64,000 bases of DNA, taken from Pelotomaculum schinkii (GTDB lineage Bacteria > Bacillota > Desulfotomaculia > Desulfotomaculales > Pelotomaculaceae). A program made the position numbers and the translations under genes. The stretch is taken from positions 868,001 to 932,000 of the forward strand of contig NZ_QFGA01000002.1 in NCBI RefSeq assembly GCF_004369205.1, read 5' to 3'. This document shows, piece after piece, positions 14,952 to 24,061 of this stretch (positions are counted from its first letter, which is position 1; each line of letters opens with the position of its first letter). Below the pieces are notes generated by a model that did no database searches, was not told the DNA's origin, and worked only from the letters and a program-made list of their open reading frames with translations.

Positions 14952-15452
14952 TCATAAATGCTTAGACAGTTTCATATGCTTTGGAGCGCTCGGGATGTAG
15001 GGAAGCATTGATTTTAACATTGCAAGCCCACTGTAAAGAAAGGGCATGGGTTCATCCATGTCCCCCATCAGGGCGCATATTTGGTCCAGATCTGAAAAAG
15101 CCGCATCCAGCCTTTCTTTATCGGACGGGAAAGCAGCGTAAATCATTTTTTTATCATCATTGTAACTCTCAGGAGTCCCGTCGAAATCCTCCGAAACAAA
15201 CCGCACCCGTGATTTTACGAAGTCTATCTTTTCAAACACTCCGATGTCCTTCATTGCCTTGAATACCGATGCTGAAGTCTCAAAGGTTAGAGTGCCGCTC
15301 TCAAAATAATAACCCTTCCTGTAAAATCCGGCGGTATAGCCGCCAGGCATGCTGTAGGCTTCAAATATGGTTACTTTATGCCCCTTCTTTGCCAAGAGGT
15401 TGCTGGCAATCAACCCGCCGATGCCCGAGCCGATTATAATTACATTTTTCAT
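14952..15452 (-). pseudogene. Truncated CrtI-like NAD(P)/FAD-dependent oxidoreductase (N-terminal third)
   Basis: The 166 residues begin with a perfect FAD dinucleotide-binding motif, VIIIGSGIGGLIASNLLAKKG, followed by the phytoene-desaturase-type MPGGYTAGFYRKGYYFESG. Family members run to about 480-500 residues. Here the frame stops after LKSMLPYIPSAPKHMKLSKHL. The next bases belong to the methyltransferase fragment, so a deletion has fused the two. The promoter side, start codon and RBS (GGGGTTGGGAA) are intact, so a non-functional truncated protein could still be made. Confidence 0.72.
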
Positions 15453-15525
15453 TTCCCAACCCCCTCGTATAATTACTTCTGACCCGCAAGCTATACTAAT
15501 TAAACTCCAACGCCACTTGCAAAAC

Positions 15526-15969
15526 TCAATACCTCGGTAGCCTGCTTTGCTCCTGGTAGAAATCTTCCACCCCTATCTCCTTCATCCGCAGGTTGAATCT
15601 CAGCCACCGCTCCTGTATCTGAGTGTCTATCTTCTTGGAGCATGGGGATTCCTCACACTGGAAGCAGAAATCCACACCTTTTTCTTTGCTGCATACGCCG
15701 GCAACACACTCGATGGGGCAGAGCACGTTATCCCCCCGGCATCCACTGCAAGCAGCCTGGGTTAATGACTTCAGCACTTCTTCGAACTGGGGGTAGCCAG
15801 TGAACACCGGCTTTATGGCCTCCTTGACTCTGGCCACACGGAGGTAACCGTTTAAAAGTTCAACCAACCGGACACTCAGTTTCCGGATCTCCCCACCAGC
15901 GTAGTCGGCGCAGCGGGAGCAGCCCAGCCCGCACGGAGCAAGCCGCCTAACCGCTTCTTTATATTCCAT
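15526..15969 (-). CDS. DUF3795-like cysteine-rich protein
   Basis: 147 residues with ten cysteines in conserved-looking clusters: LAPCGLGCSRCADY at the N-terminus, CSGCRGDNVLCPIECVAGVC in the middle and CFQCEESPC after it. The spacing fits a DUF3795-type protein, a family thought to bind zinc or iron-sulfur and of unknown function. A GGAGGGCTGGGT ribosome binding site precedes the ATG. It stands alone on the minus strand. The nearby remnants give no functional hint. Confidence 0.75.
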   Translation of the reverse strand: MEYKEAVRRLAPCGLGCSRCADYAGGEIRKLSVRLVELLNGYLRVARVKEAIKPVFTGYPQFEEVLKSLTQAACSGCRGDNVLCPIECVAGVCSKEKGVDFCFQCEESPCSKKIDTQIQERWLRFNLRMKEIGVEDFYQEQSRLPRY

Positions 15970-16014
15970 ACCCAGCCCTCCTAAAATACTTGTACTGGAT
16001 TGATGCCGAAGCCA

Positions 16015-17622
16015 TCAATTTGGGCACTTTATAAATTTTATTTTACATATAGGCACTTGCAGTACGTCAAAACCGACTACTACAAATTCATTATTATTCC
16101 TTAACACCTCATTTAAAAAGAGGTTAACCGGCAGAGCTTTCCCGTTAACTGGAATAGAATTTATCTGCACTGATTCTGCTTTTTGGATAATGGCTTGTTT
16201 CGAAACCCAGTTTCCCATGCTTTGAGGGGTTGTATTTACCCACTGTCTTACTCTGGGCAGCAGTTCCATAACGTCAATAACCCATGTTTCCTGGGGGTAA
16301 TCAATACATACAACACCCTTTGTGAAATCGTTGTAATCCGGATCTGACAGATAATAACGAAGGGAGTTGAGATTAGGAAAACTCTTCAGCGCAGCCAAGT
16401 CGCTTTCCTTAAATTCTTTCACTTCATGCGAACCCAAATCAGTGATGTTTTGCTCTGGAGTTCCCCATAATAACCTTTGTTGCTCCTGTGATAACGCTCC
16501 AACAACATCTAATAGAGACATTGCGCTGCCTGTGCCGTCTAAGGTCGCATCTTTTGCACCGGGATAATAACTAAATGCGCCTTGTTCCTCAAGATAGCAA
16601 GCCTCATATTTATTCTTTACAATATTCTCCATAAACGTCCTGGCTGCGTTTTTATTTTCTAAAAATATCCCGTTCCATAAATAATTGGTCAATAGTTTAA
16701 TACCTTGAGTCCTTGTCAATTCCCAATCATGCAGTTCAGCTAAGCTGGCATCTTCGGGCATTGGTTCGGAAATCTTCTCCAGTGTTGTTTTCAGCATCTC
16801 ATCTTTATAACGTAAAGGGAATTCCTGGTGAAGGTTGTTGCCTTTTTCATCCACAAACAAACCAGCAATCTTATATGTTGGTCCTAAGTCTCCCCCATGC
16901 AACATTTCGCCGCTATTACGCAGTCTTGGCCCCCAAAACCCTGTTTTACTGTCCTGGTTCAAGTAAAACCATTGTAATAATGTTGCTTTCCACTCCGGCG
17001 AAAAGGAATAGAGCTTATTTCGTTCCAACAAATCGTAGTTATGGTAGAAAGATGCCATTATGTAATTTGTTTTGGGTAGTTTTGAGCCAATCCATCCTAC
17101 CGTAGATAAATCATCCAGAATATTTTTTAATCTTTCCGGGTTATTGATTTCATCCAAAAATCTCAGCGGGTACTTCAAGCGAAGTGGCCGGCCGGTCTCT
17201 TCTGCCAGGAGTTCAAGATGTTCCACTATATTTAATGTCGGCTCAAAATAATAAAAGGAGGGGTATGTTTCATCCATAAATGCGCCGGTTTTAGGATTCT
17301 GCAGACTTAAATAAAAATCCATTTCCTCATTTTTGTCGGCAAAATCCGGTACCCTGATCAAGCCTTCCCTGGTCTTTAACTGCCTGTGCAGTTCGTTTAA
17401 CTTGGTAAAGGCGGTAATGTATTTTCCTTTGTCAAGAAAATAGGCACAACCAAGTATTTTAAACTCAAATTCGCCCATAAAGTAACCTTCTGCTTGAAGC
17501 TGGCCGTTTAACCTGAACATTTCTGATACCGAGGTGATAGTTCGATAGATAAATAATCCGGATCCGATTATAAATATTGCAACTAGGCAAGATACCGCAA
17601 TGACAATTTTTTTATTTTTCAT
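16015..17622 (-). CDS. Membrane-anchored hypothetical protein, possible alpha/alpha-barrel
   Basis: 535-residue protein with an N-terminal signal anchor (residues 5-26) and a large extracellular part without cysteine motifs or obvious catalytic triads. Helical repeats with aromatic and glycine-rich turns (SLQNPKTGAFMDE, DSKTGFWGPRLRNSGEMLHGGD, YYPGAKDATLDGTGSAM) recall terpenoid-cyclase or polysaccharide-lyase toroids, which place a short GxF/GxW motif between helices. No family could be assigned. The ATG at 17622 follows GAGGTG; a GTG two codons earlier is the alternative. It is monocistronic and flanked by gene remnants. Confidence 0.75.
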   Translation of the reverse strand: MKNKKIVIAVSCLVAIFIIGSGLFIYRTITSVSEMFRLNGQLQAEGYFMGEFEFKILGCAYFLDKGKYITAFTKLNELHRQLKTREGLIRVPDFADKNEEMDFYLSLQNPKTGAFMDETYPSFYYFEPTLNIVEHLELLAEETGRPLRLKYPLRFLDEINNPERLKNILDDLSTVGWIGSKLPKTNYIMASFYHNYDLLERNKLYSFSPEWKATLLQWFYLNQDSKTGFWGPRLRNSGEMLHGGDLGPTYKIAGLFVDEKGNNLHQEFPLRYKDEMLKTTLEKISEPMPEDASLAELHDWELTRTQGIKLLTNYLWNGIFLENKNAARTFMENIVKNKYEACYLEEQGAFSYYPGAKDATLDGTGSAMSLLDVVGALSQEQQRLLWGTPEQNITDLGSHEVKEFKESDLAALKSFPNLNSLRYYLSDPDYNDFTKGVVCIDYPQETWVIDVMELLPRVRQWVNTTPQSMGNWVSKQAIIQKAESVQINSIPVNGKALPVNLFLNEVLRNNNEFVVVGFDVLQVPICKIKFIKCPN

Positions 17623-17685
17623 ATACACCTCAACTTTAGTAAGAACATAGATAACCTACCGGCACGTTTTTCTTTTTCCCATTCT

Positions 17686-18389
17686 TTAGCTGCAAGTAGA
17701 ATATGAACTCACTCTGCCCCAAAACAACGAATATGTAAAGAATCCATAGTACCCGGGCATATTCAGTATGAAGTCCGGCGAATCATCCCTGCAAAGGCGC
17801 TTATATTCTAATTGATCTTCCCCCAACAATTCCGGATTATCTTCCCCCCAACGCATTTCAAAAAGATCTACCAGGGCTTTTCTCATTTCCTGACTAAAAG
17901 GAGGGTTAATATCACTGACAAAAGTCTGTGCCATGAAATTCGGTTGTCCCTCCGGTATATTCCCATAGACATTAAGTATGCGAAAAAGAAAATCCAGTGA
18001 AAGGCCCCCCAAAAAAAACCCAATATGAGACTGGCAACAAGGGGACTGAATCGTTGTTGCAAACGGGGCAGGGCGAAACCGCGCCAACCGGCTTCTTCCC
18101 CTAATGAGCCATTGAAGAACATTGCCCATATAAAGGAAACGGGTATGGTCAGATACAAAGGCGCCTCCGGTTTAAACGGCATTGCCGGCAAGGCTAGACC
18201 CATTGCTCCTCCGATGAAATTACCGGCAAGTGTAATTGCCGGCCATAATCCGATGGCAATTATTAACCATATCAAAGGTACCCGCCAATTAAGATAAGGC
18301 CGTAACAGGGATCTCACACCCTCATTACTTGAAAAAGCACCGGCTATCACAAAGGCCGCTTCCACCGTCGCTTGAAGGATCTCCCGCAC
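17686..18389 (-). pseudogene. Chimeric remnant: CPBP-family intramembrane protease joined to a methyltransferase tail
   Basis: The upstream part (18389 to about 17940) is a CPBP/CAAX-type protease core with the EE-xxx-R motif in GSLGEEAGWRGFALPRLQQRF and the GAFHW histidine motif. It lacks the N-terminal helices and breaks after the histidine. The second half continues in another frame (NVYGNIPEGQPNFMA), then changes abruptly into QTFVSDINPPFSQEMRKAL, the C-terminal 75 residues of the methyltransferase encoded at 20971. A T8/G6 homopolymer near 18006-18020 is a likely frameshift spot. At least three events (5' loss, frameshift, fusion) make a working protease improbable. Confidence 0.75.
17710..17932. 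repeat. 223-bp segmental duplication, copy 1
   Basis: Aligns without gaps to 20977-21199, with about 12 mismatches by eye (roughly 95% identity). Copy 2 is the 3' end of the intact methyltransferase gene; copy 1 sits at the end of a broken CPBP-protease gene. Confidence 0.85.
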
Positions 18390-18404
18390 AATTATTCAAC
18401 GGTG

Positions 18405-19370
18405 TTATTGATCTTCAAACCACTTCTTATAGATTAGGTCATATTGCCCGTTTGCCTTAATTGCTTGCAACCCTGAATTTATTTTTTCAAGGAGTTCCGG
18501 ATTGTTTTTGTTCACTGCAATACCATAATCCTCAACGGCAAATTTTTCGCCTACTATCATTAAGTTGTTTCCTTGATTGATAAAATTAGCGACTACTGGA
18601 TAACTGCTAATTACAGCTTCAACGCTACCTTTCTCCAACTCTATTAGGTCTTGTTCATAAGTATTATCACTACTACTAAATGTTATCACCTTGGCTCCCG
18701 GCACCGTATTTGCGTATTCCTGTGCTATAGTACCCGGCATGACGCCGACAGATTTACCTTTCAGGTCCTGTAAACTGTTGATGCTACTGTTGTCCGGGCG
18801 GACTGCAATAACCAATCCCGATTGAAAGTAAGGCTCTGTAAAATACATTGCCGTTTTTCTCTGTTCAGTAATGGATAATCCTGAAACGACAGCATCTAAT
18901 TGACCGCTTACTAAAGCTGTGATTAATTGGTCGAAAGGCATGTCCCTAAAGTCTATCTCCAGGTCTGATACCTTGGCTATCGCCGACATCAGCTCTAAAT
19001 CAAAACCTACATATCTTCCTGCCTCATCCTGGTATTCAAACGGCGGGTACGTTGCATCTGAGCCAACAATGATTTTTTGCTTCCCCGAACTTTTTCCACC
19101 GATATAAATACTTAAATTCTCTCCATCCCATTCCACCGGCTGGCCCAGTGTTTCAGCGACAAAGCGTACAGGGACATATGTGACATCGTTGTATATAAAG
19201 GCTGGTTGATTTTGCTCCTGATGCTTTTCTACTCCGTTAAAGAAAAACTTAAGGGGTAAGAAATCTACTGTGATTTGCCTTTGATAGCCGGACGCAAAAC
19301 CGATTGTTCCAAATAACAGCGCACCAATTAGAACACCTAATAATAATGGAAAGACTTTTTTCACCAACAT
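18405..19370 (-). CDS. Family 3 amino-acid-binding protein with N-terminal copper-amine-oxidase-like stalk domain
   Basis: 321-residue secreted or membrane-anchored protein. After a signal sequence (residues 6-28) comes a short domain of the copper amine oxidase N-terminal type (VTYVPVRFVAETLGQPVEWDGE), common in Firmicute surface proteins. Residues 98-320 are a bacterial extracellular solute-binding protein family 3 domain: VGSDATYPPFEYQDEAGRYV, GFDLELMSAIAK, QLDAVVSGLSITEQRK and DLKGKSVGVMPGT. No permease or ATPase gene is adjacent, so it either works with a distant transporter or acts as a surface ligand sensor. The domain combination is unusual. Confidence 0.85.
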   Translation of the reverse strand: MLVKKVFPLLLGVLIGALLFGTIGFASGYQRQITVDFLPLKFFFNGVEKHQEQNQPAFIYNDVTYVPVRFVAETLGQPVEWDGENLSIYIGGKSSGKQKIIVGSDATYPPFEYQDEAGRYVGFDLELMSAIAKVSDLEIDFRDMPFDQLITALVSGQLDAVVSGLSITEQRKTAMYFTEPYFQSGLVIAVRPDNSSINSLQDLKGKSVGVMPGTIAQEYANTVPGAKVITFSSSDNTYEQDLIELEKGSVEAVISSYPVVANFINQGNNLMIVGEKFAVEDYGIAVNKNNPELLEKINSGLQAIKANGQYDLIYKKWFEDQ

Positions 19371-19405
19371 ACACCTCCAGGATTTTAGTTATATTTAGAT
19401 ACACA

Positions 19406-20047
19406 TTATTTTACGATTAATCCTAATAACTTGGCTAACTCTGATGCTTGATAGGCACTCACAATAGCTCCTTTCAATTCCCCACCAGATACAACCATTC
19501 CATCTATGTGGCTTCGGGTAAAGTCTATACCTTTAAGAGGGGTTCTGAAAAAGCTTGTATTTATAAAACTTACATCAGCCAATTCTAAATTTGTTAACTT
19601 GCATTCTGAAAAGTTGCCATTTCCCATTTCACTTTCTAAAATACTTACATTACTTAATATTGAGGTATCAAAGTTTGCATATCCAAAATTGCTATTAAAA
19701 ATTGATATATGTTGCAATTTACTGTTTAGCCAGTTTACGCCCACTGCTTTGCACGAAACATATTGACATCTGTTAAAATATCCATCGCTAAATTTACTAT
19801 TTGATATGTCACAAGACTTAAATATTACATCTACAAAATCTGATTTCGAAAATAAACAATCATAAAATTTGCAGTTCTCAAAAACGACTTCCTTAAAACA
19901 TACTCTGGATAAATCAGTATCACTGAGTGAAACTCCTTTAATATGTTTTCCGGAAATATCATTTTCTTCTGCTTTAGATCTAATTAAAGGCAATAAATCC
20001 TCAAGAATATCAGGTTCTGTTGATATGTTGGGTTTCATGATTTTCAT
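19406..20047 (-). CDS. Pentapeptide-repeat protein (Qnr-like size)
   Basis: 213-residue protein made almost wholly of pentapeptide repeats of the A(D/N)LXX type, for example DTDLSRVCFKEVVFENCKFYD and FSKSDFVDVIFKSCDISNSKF. These build a right-handed quadrilateral beta-helix. Length and layout, including a break near residue 95 and a C-terminal helix, resemble Qnr/MfpA DNA-gyrase-protecting proteins, but no residue pattern proves that role. It has no operon partner; the ATG has only a weak RBS. The gene is AT-rich relative to the flanks of the window. Confidence 0.8.
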   Translation of the reverse strand: MKIMKPNISTEPDILEDLLPLIRSKAEENDISGKHIKGVSLSDTDLSRVCFKEVVFENCKFYDCLFSKSDFVDVIFKSCDISNSKFSDGYFNRCQYVSCKAVGVNWLNSKLQHISIFNSNFGYANFDTSILSNVSILESEMGNGNFSECKLTNLELADVSFINTSFFRTPLKGIDFTRSHIDGMVVSGGELKGAIVSAYQASELAKLLGLIVK

Positions 20048-20106
20048 TTTATTTATTCTCGAAATAATTTTCTATTTGCCATAGGCCTTGTCGTAATCAT
20101 ATGGAA

Positions 20107-20946
20107 TTAAAGTTCTCTTACCAGCTGAATAATAGGTTCTAAAGCACTTAACTTCTTCTTATCAGTTTCGATGCTTTCCACTAAACTCAATCCGATTGCA
20201 TCCCATCGTTCCATAATATCTTGTAAAACCGACCTAAGCTGTTTTATTCGTACGCCATTTTCAGTTGGACATTTTACACCGGCAAACTCAACAGGATCAA
20301 GCACATCAAGATCAATATGTATATACACTTTTTCAAATTGCTTAAACTGCGATACCAACTTTTCAGGCATACTTTCCATTAATTCACTGACAGCTATTAC
20401 CGGAATACCTGTTTCTTTAATGTATTCTCTCTCTGGGGGGTCCAAATCCCTAACCCCCAGGAGCGCAATATCTTGCAAGGAGATGGATGGAACCGGCAAT
20501 TGTAAGCCAAATCCTCTTCCGCCTTCAAGCAGACAACGTAATGCCATACCATGGAATAACTTACTTGGGGAACTATCCGGCGTATTTAAATCCCCATGAG
20601 CATCAAACCAAAATATCCCCAGTGGCCCATGCGTTGCACGGAGGTAACTGATTACAGCTACTTCCACATCGCAGCCGCCTCCTATTGTTGCTATGTGAGA
20701 GGGATTTAAATCCTGCAGTATTTTATACGAGTTTGATAGTTGTTTATCAATCTGCTTTAATCCAATAATCCCGTTGTGTTTTGTTACCTCTCCTGGTCTG
20801 TCAACCGGAACCTCAATAGAAGGCATTTGAGGTGAAAAGTAACTCCAAAGTGCAACTGTACCTTCATAAAGTTCAGGTGAATATCCAGCCCCCTGCCATT
20901 GCGGGTAGAAAAGGGCCCCTTTTTTGGGTGAATTATCCCTTGTCAT
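20107..20946 (-). CDS. Arginase/agmatinase-family protein
   Basis: Ureohydrolase-fold protein of 279 residues. The manganese ligand motifs are present: GGGCDVE at the first position (a cysteine where classical arginases have GGDH), WFDAHGDLNTP, and HIDLDVLDPVEF, followed by the late glutamate in VESIE. The His-to-Cys change occurs in arginase-like subfamilies of uncertain substrate, so I do not name arginase. The gene precedes the methyltransferase remnant region and follows the intact methyltransferase on the same strand after 24 bases, so both may form one transcript. Confidence 0.8.
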   Translation of the reverse strand: MTRDNSPKKGALFYPQWQGAGYSPELYEGTVALWSYFSPQMPSIEVPVDRPGEVTKHNGIIGLKQIDKQLSNSYKILQDLNPSHIATIGGGCDVEVAVISYLRATHGPLGIFWFDAHGDLNTPDSSPSKLFHGMALRCLLEGGRGFGLQLPVPSISLQDIALLGVRDLDPPEREYIKETGIPVIAVSELMESMPEKLVSQFKQFEKVYIHIDLDVLDPVEFAGVKCPTENGVRIKQLRSVLQDIMERWDAIGLSLVESIETDKKKLSALEPIIQLVREL

Positions 20947-20970
20947 AAGTACTCCTAATAGACATTTTTT

Positions 20971-21780
20971 TCATAACACTCTGCCCCAAAACAACGAATA
21001 TGTAAAGAATCCATAGTACCCGGGCATATTCAGGATTAAGTCCGGTGAATTATCCCTGCAAAGACGCTGATATTCTAATTGATCTTCCTCCAACAATTCC
21101 GGATTATCTTCCCCCCAACGCATTTCAAAAAGATCTACCAAGGCTTTTCGCATTTCCTGACTTAAAGGAGGGTTAATATCACTCACAAAAGTTTGTGCCC
21201 TAGTTTCACTCAAACCTGCCTGTTTAAACCATTCCAGTGCACGCATACTATGTAACTCCGGTTTCATTTTCTCATCAAAAGGAGCTATCCCTAAAGAAGT
21301 TGCATTCAACCGAGCCTCTAAAACCGGGTATCCGGGAAGTAGCATTTGCGAAGACCAGTTTAGGATGTATATGATACCCCCTGGCTTCACAGTCCTGGCA
21401 AGCTCTTTCAGTAGTAAAACAGGATCTATTTTTAGATAGCCAACGAGATCCATGCTAAAAGCCCAGTCAAATAAATTTTCATTAAATGGAAGTTTTCTTA
21501 TATCACCCCTTATAAAAGAAACTCTTTCCGTCAGGCCTGTCTTTGATGCCAAAGAGCGTCCTTTTGCTAAAAATTTTTCTTCAATATCAAGACCGGTAAC
21601 ATGACCACGAACCCCTGCTGCTTCTGCTAGCATCAAAGTATAGAAACCAGTTCCGCATCCTGCATCCAGCCCCTTGCTCTCAGGAGGAATCTGCAGTGTA
21701 TCTACTATAGCTCTTATAACAGATTCCCGCAATATATTAGATAACTCCAGCCTTTTAAGATATTTTTCTGCATTAGACAT
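20971..21780 (-). CDS. Class I SAM-dependent methyltransferase
   Basis: 269 residues with a standard Rossmann SAM fold: motif I LDAGCGTGFYTLMLAE near residue 40, acidic loop GLDIEEKFLAKG, DIRKLPF and AFSMDLVGYL (motif II), then LLKELARTVKPGGIIYILNW. The C-terminal 90 residues (TFVSDINPPLSQEMRKAL onward) form an accessory segment that also occurs as a broken copy at 17710. The substrate is unknown. It is separated by 24 bases from the arginase-like gene downstream. Confidence 0.88.
   Translation of the reverse strand: MSNAEKYLKRLELSNILRESVIRAIVDTLQIPPESKGLDAGCGTGFYTLMLAEAAGVRGHVTGLDIEEKFLAKGRSLASKTGLTERVSFIRGDIRKLPFNENLFDWAFSMDLVGYLKIDPVLLLKELARTVKPGGIIYILNWSSQMLLPGYPVLEARLNATSLGIAPFDEKMKPELHSMRALEWFKQAGLSETRAQTFVSDINPPLSQEMRKALVDLFEMRWGEDNPELLEEDQLEYQRLCRDNSPDLILNMPGYYGFFTYSLFWGRVL
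20977..21199. repeat. 223-bp segmental duplication, copy 2 (source copy)
   Basis: This copy is embedded in the intact methyltransferase gene and is the likely donor of copy 1 at 17710-17932, which stands in the same orientation 3.27 kb away. Confidence 0.85.
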
Positions 21781-22048
21781 TTATTCATCACCAACCACCA
21801 AATATATTAAACACGCTATTGTTTTATTCGCCAATTATGAATAATAGGTAGTCAGATCTATCACTTTCAACAATCATCATGCATAAACACTATTTATTTT
21901 TATTGTGTCTCCGGATTGTAGTATTGAAATAGGTAAATTAATTACCTTACTTATTAAATATTTATCACATCATCCTTGTGCTGTGCCGTGGGCAGGGTAG
22001 TTTTCCCCTTGCTTGGTTTGTCGCTAAATATAAATGTTGCATAATAGT

Positions 22049-22936
22049 TTATTTAAGGTTATGTTCATATGCGCGCATATCAGGTTTTACAAAGTACTTG
22101 CTAATTACAATGCAAGCCAAAAAGAATATCGCCACATCTATACCGCTTCGCAAAAGCATCTGTGACATGATACCACTAAGAATCAACCCCATAAAGCTAT
22201 TAAACATTATCCAGTTTACTCCTATAGTTAGTACAGCAAGTTTGATTGACAGTAATAATTTGTTCTGTTCTTTGGCTAATACTGGATATAAAAGCACATA
22301 ACAACATCCCAGCACAATGCCAAATAATATTGTCCATATATAACACGGAATAGGATATGTATTGCAATTGCTCGTTATTATACCTGTTTCATAGCCAATT
22401 AACCGCTCAGTCAAAAAAGCAACCGTAATTAAGGCAACCGCTTTGATTTTTTCTGTTATGCTTAAGGTTTGAACAGGTAAACAAGCTTTCGCATTGCCTA
22501 ATGTAAAATAAGCGACTGTCACACATAGTAGTAGTGCGGGTATTGCATCGCCCACGCCCATGAAAAATTGATAGCTAACGAATGCAAACCCCCATTCTCT
22601 AAAAGGAGAGACCTCAACAACTACTTCCTGCATTCCAAAGAAATAAAGGATTGCAAAGGCTAACCCAAAACGAGTTCCAACTTGCAGTTTGGGAACATTT
22701 GACTGCTTTCCAAAATATCGCATTACAACGACACAGTGTGTAAATAGCAAAACAAAGTAGGAAGCCGCAACTACAGGAAATCCAAAAAGCTTGACAAATA
22801 CGCTATCAAAATTCTCTGGATTTACCCCAGCGGGCAAAACAGCATGAACTATTATCGTAATGCATGCTGCAAGTATAATAGCCAGTATATTTACTATAAT
22901 TGCCTTATTTACACTGGCGACCTTTTCTACCATCAC
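22049..22936 (-). CDS. Hypothetical polytopic membrane protein
   Basis: 295 residues with about eight hydrophobic segments, no signal peptide and no catalytic motif. Notable stretches are PAGVNPENFDSVFVKLFGFPVVAASY and FGIVLGCCYVLLYPV. Family membership could not be recognised. It has no immediate partner on the same strand; 400 bases of gene-free DNA lie upstream. Confidence 0.7.
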   Translation of the reverse strand: MMVEKVASVNKAIIVNILAIILAACITIIVHAVLPAGVNPENFDSVFVKLFGFPVVAASYFVLLFTHCVVVMRYFGKQSNVPKLQVGTRFGLAFAILYFFGMQEVVVEVSPFREWGFAFVSYQFFMGVGDAIPALLLCVTVAYFTLGNAKACLPVQTLSITEKIKAVALITVAFLTERLIGYETGIITSNCNTYPIPCYIWTILFGIVLGCCYVLLYPVLAKEQNKLLLSIKLAVLTIGVNWIMFNSFMGLILSGIMSQMLLRSGIDVAIFFLACIVISKYFVKPDMRAYEHNLK

Positions 22937-23336
22937 ACATCACAATCCCTTATTAAATATGCGATTATGCTCATAAGCTGATCGACAAGTTGGAAGCTAT
23001 TTTTTGTTAGGTTTTCGCTTGACATATCTTGTTTTCATTTCAATCAATCCGGATGAAGTGAAATATTGCTCAATATTCTTAATTTTCGACAGTAATTTAG
23101 TAGATCCTGCATATTAGTCTAAAATAATCCACAGATATAAAAACATTCTCCCGTCTATGCTATTTAACGAGTTTCGGAATAAACCAAGACAAACGATAAG
23201 ACGGCCTCCAGCGTAAAAAACCCACCTCATCTATGTAAAAATTTTTAACAAAGATGACGTGGGTTGTAAATTTGATGACGTCTAATAGCCGGCAAAACAA
23301 TAAAATTGGAATATGTCTACAAAAAATTATAGTATT
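22937..23336. other. 400-bp intergenic region; only a terminator seen
   Basis: AT-rich DNA between two minus-strand genes. No ORF with an RBS, no tRNA and no riboswitch core was seen on either strand. The one clear element is the terminator at 23217-23266. Confidence 0.6.
23211..23266 (-). terminator. Rho-independent terminator of the 86-residue protein gene
   Basis: On the minus strand AACCCACGTCATCT pairs with AGATGAGGTGGGTT (one mismatch) around a 19-base A/T loop, followed by a TTTTTT run. It lies about 70 bases after the stop codon of the gene ending at 23337. Confidence 0.75.
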
Positions 23337-23597
23337 TTATCCACATCTCCTGGACCTATATGTATTGTATAAGATAACTGCTTCGGTTTTTTGACCCATG
23401 CAATATTCATTGTATGAAATTTCCACTACTCTTATTGTCCCTGTTTTTTCACCCTTTCTTTTCACTCCCGGCATTCTGTTGCCCGCGGTGAAAGCGTCTA
23501 CACAATTCTCTGCTTCTACATAGCGGGCTACTTCAAGTGAATTCTTATTCCCCAAGTGTCCATAGTCAAGCAGGATTTTAAAGTAGCGTTTTTTCAA
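23337..23597 (-). CDS. Hypothetical 86-residue basic protein
   Basis: Small basic protein (MKKRYFKILLDYGHLG start, then a patch GNRMPGVKRKGEKTG) without membrane segments or cysteine pairs. The ATG follows GAAAGGAAG. It lies between a ModE-like regulator gene and a terminator that ends its transcript. The AENCVDAFTAGNRMPGV segment suggests a small alpha/beta fold like those found in protein-modification or stress proteins, but no family was recognised. Confidence 0.6.
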   Translation of the reverse strand: MKKRYFKILLDYGHLGNKNSLEVARYVEAENCVDAFTAGNRMPGVKRKGEKTGTIRVVEISYNEYCMGQKTEAVILYNTYRSRRCG

Positions 23598-23685
23598 AAC
23601 AATCTTCCTTTCTTTAACATCATTTTGTCCGATCTGTTCAGTTCATGCGTTATACTTATCCGAGTATTACGCACCCAAAAAAATA

Positions 23686-24030
23686 CTATCCATTATTTTC
23701 TTTATTATTAAAATGCTTGGTATATAGCATTTCTAAAGTATTTTCTACTTCCTCCCGTAGAGCCCTGTACTGTTGCATCAGTCGAAGGGCTTGGGAAGTC
23801 ACTTCCGAACCTCCGCCGGAAGAACCGCCCGCTTTACATTTCAGCAGGGGAAAACCTAATCTGTCTTCCATGGAACGTATCAACCGCCACGCTTTATTAT
23901 AAGACATGCCAATCTCGGCTGCCGCTTTGCTCAAAGAACCTGTCTGTTCAACTCGCAATAGCAAGTCATATGGCCCATCGCCAAAAACCTTCCCGTTATT
24001 ATCTAACCAAATCTTATAAGCAAGGCGCAC
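23686..24030 (-). CDS. ModE-like winged-helix regulator (N-terminal domain only)
   Basis: 114-residue DNA-binding protein matching the LysR-type helix-turn-helix of ModE: GPYDLLLRVEQTGSLSKAAAEIGMSYNKAWRLIRSMEDRLGFPLL, then the glycine-rich wing KAGGSSGGGSEVT. The molybdate-binding TOBE domains of full ModE are absent, as in many Firmicute and archaeal single-domain members. It starts with GTG; an ATG 11 bases upstream is out of frame. A perfect 10-bp inverted repeat lies just upstream, probably its own operator. No molybdate transporter is adjacent. Confidence 0.82.
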   Translation of the reverse strand: MRLAYKIWLDNNGKVFGDGPYDLLLRVEQTGSLSKAAAEIGMSYNKAWRLIRSMEDRLGFPLLKCKAGGSSGGGSEVTSQALRLMQQYRALREEVENTLEMLYTKHFNNKENNG

Positions 24031-24061
24031 TTAGTTTTCATCTCCCAAAAAATCGGCACAT

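Noticed and set aside
14981-15262. Plus-strand ORF within the CrtI-like remnant
   Set aside because: Antisense to a frame with a perfect FAD motif; composition is that of a shadow frame.
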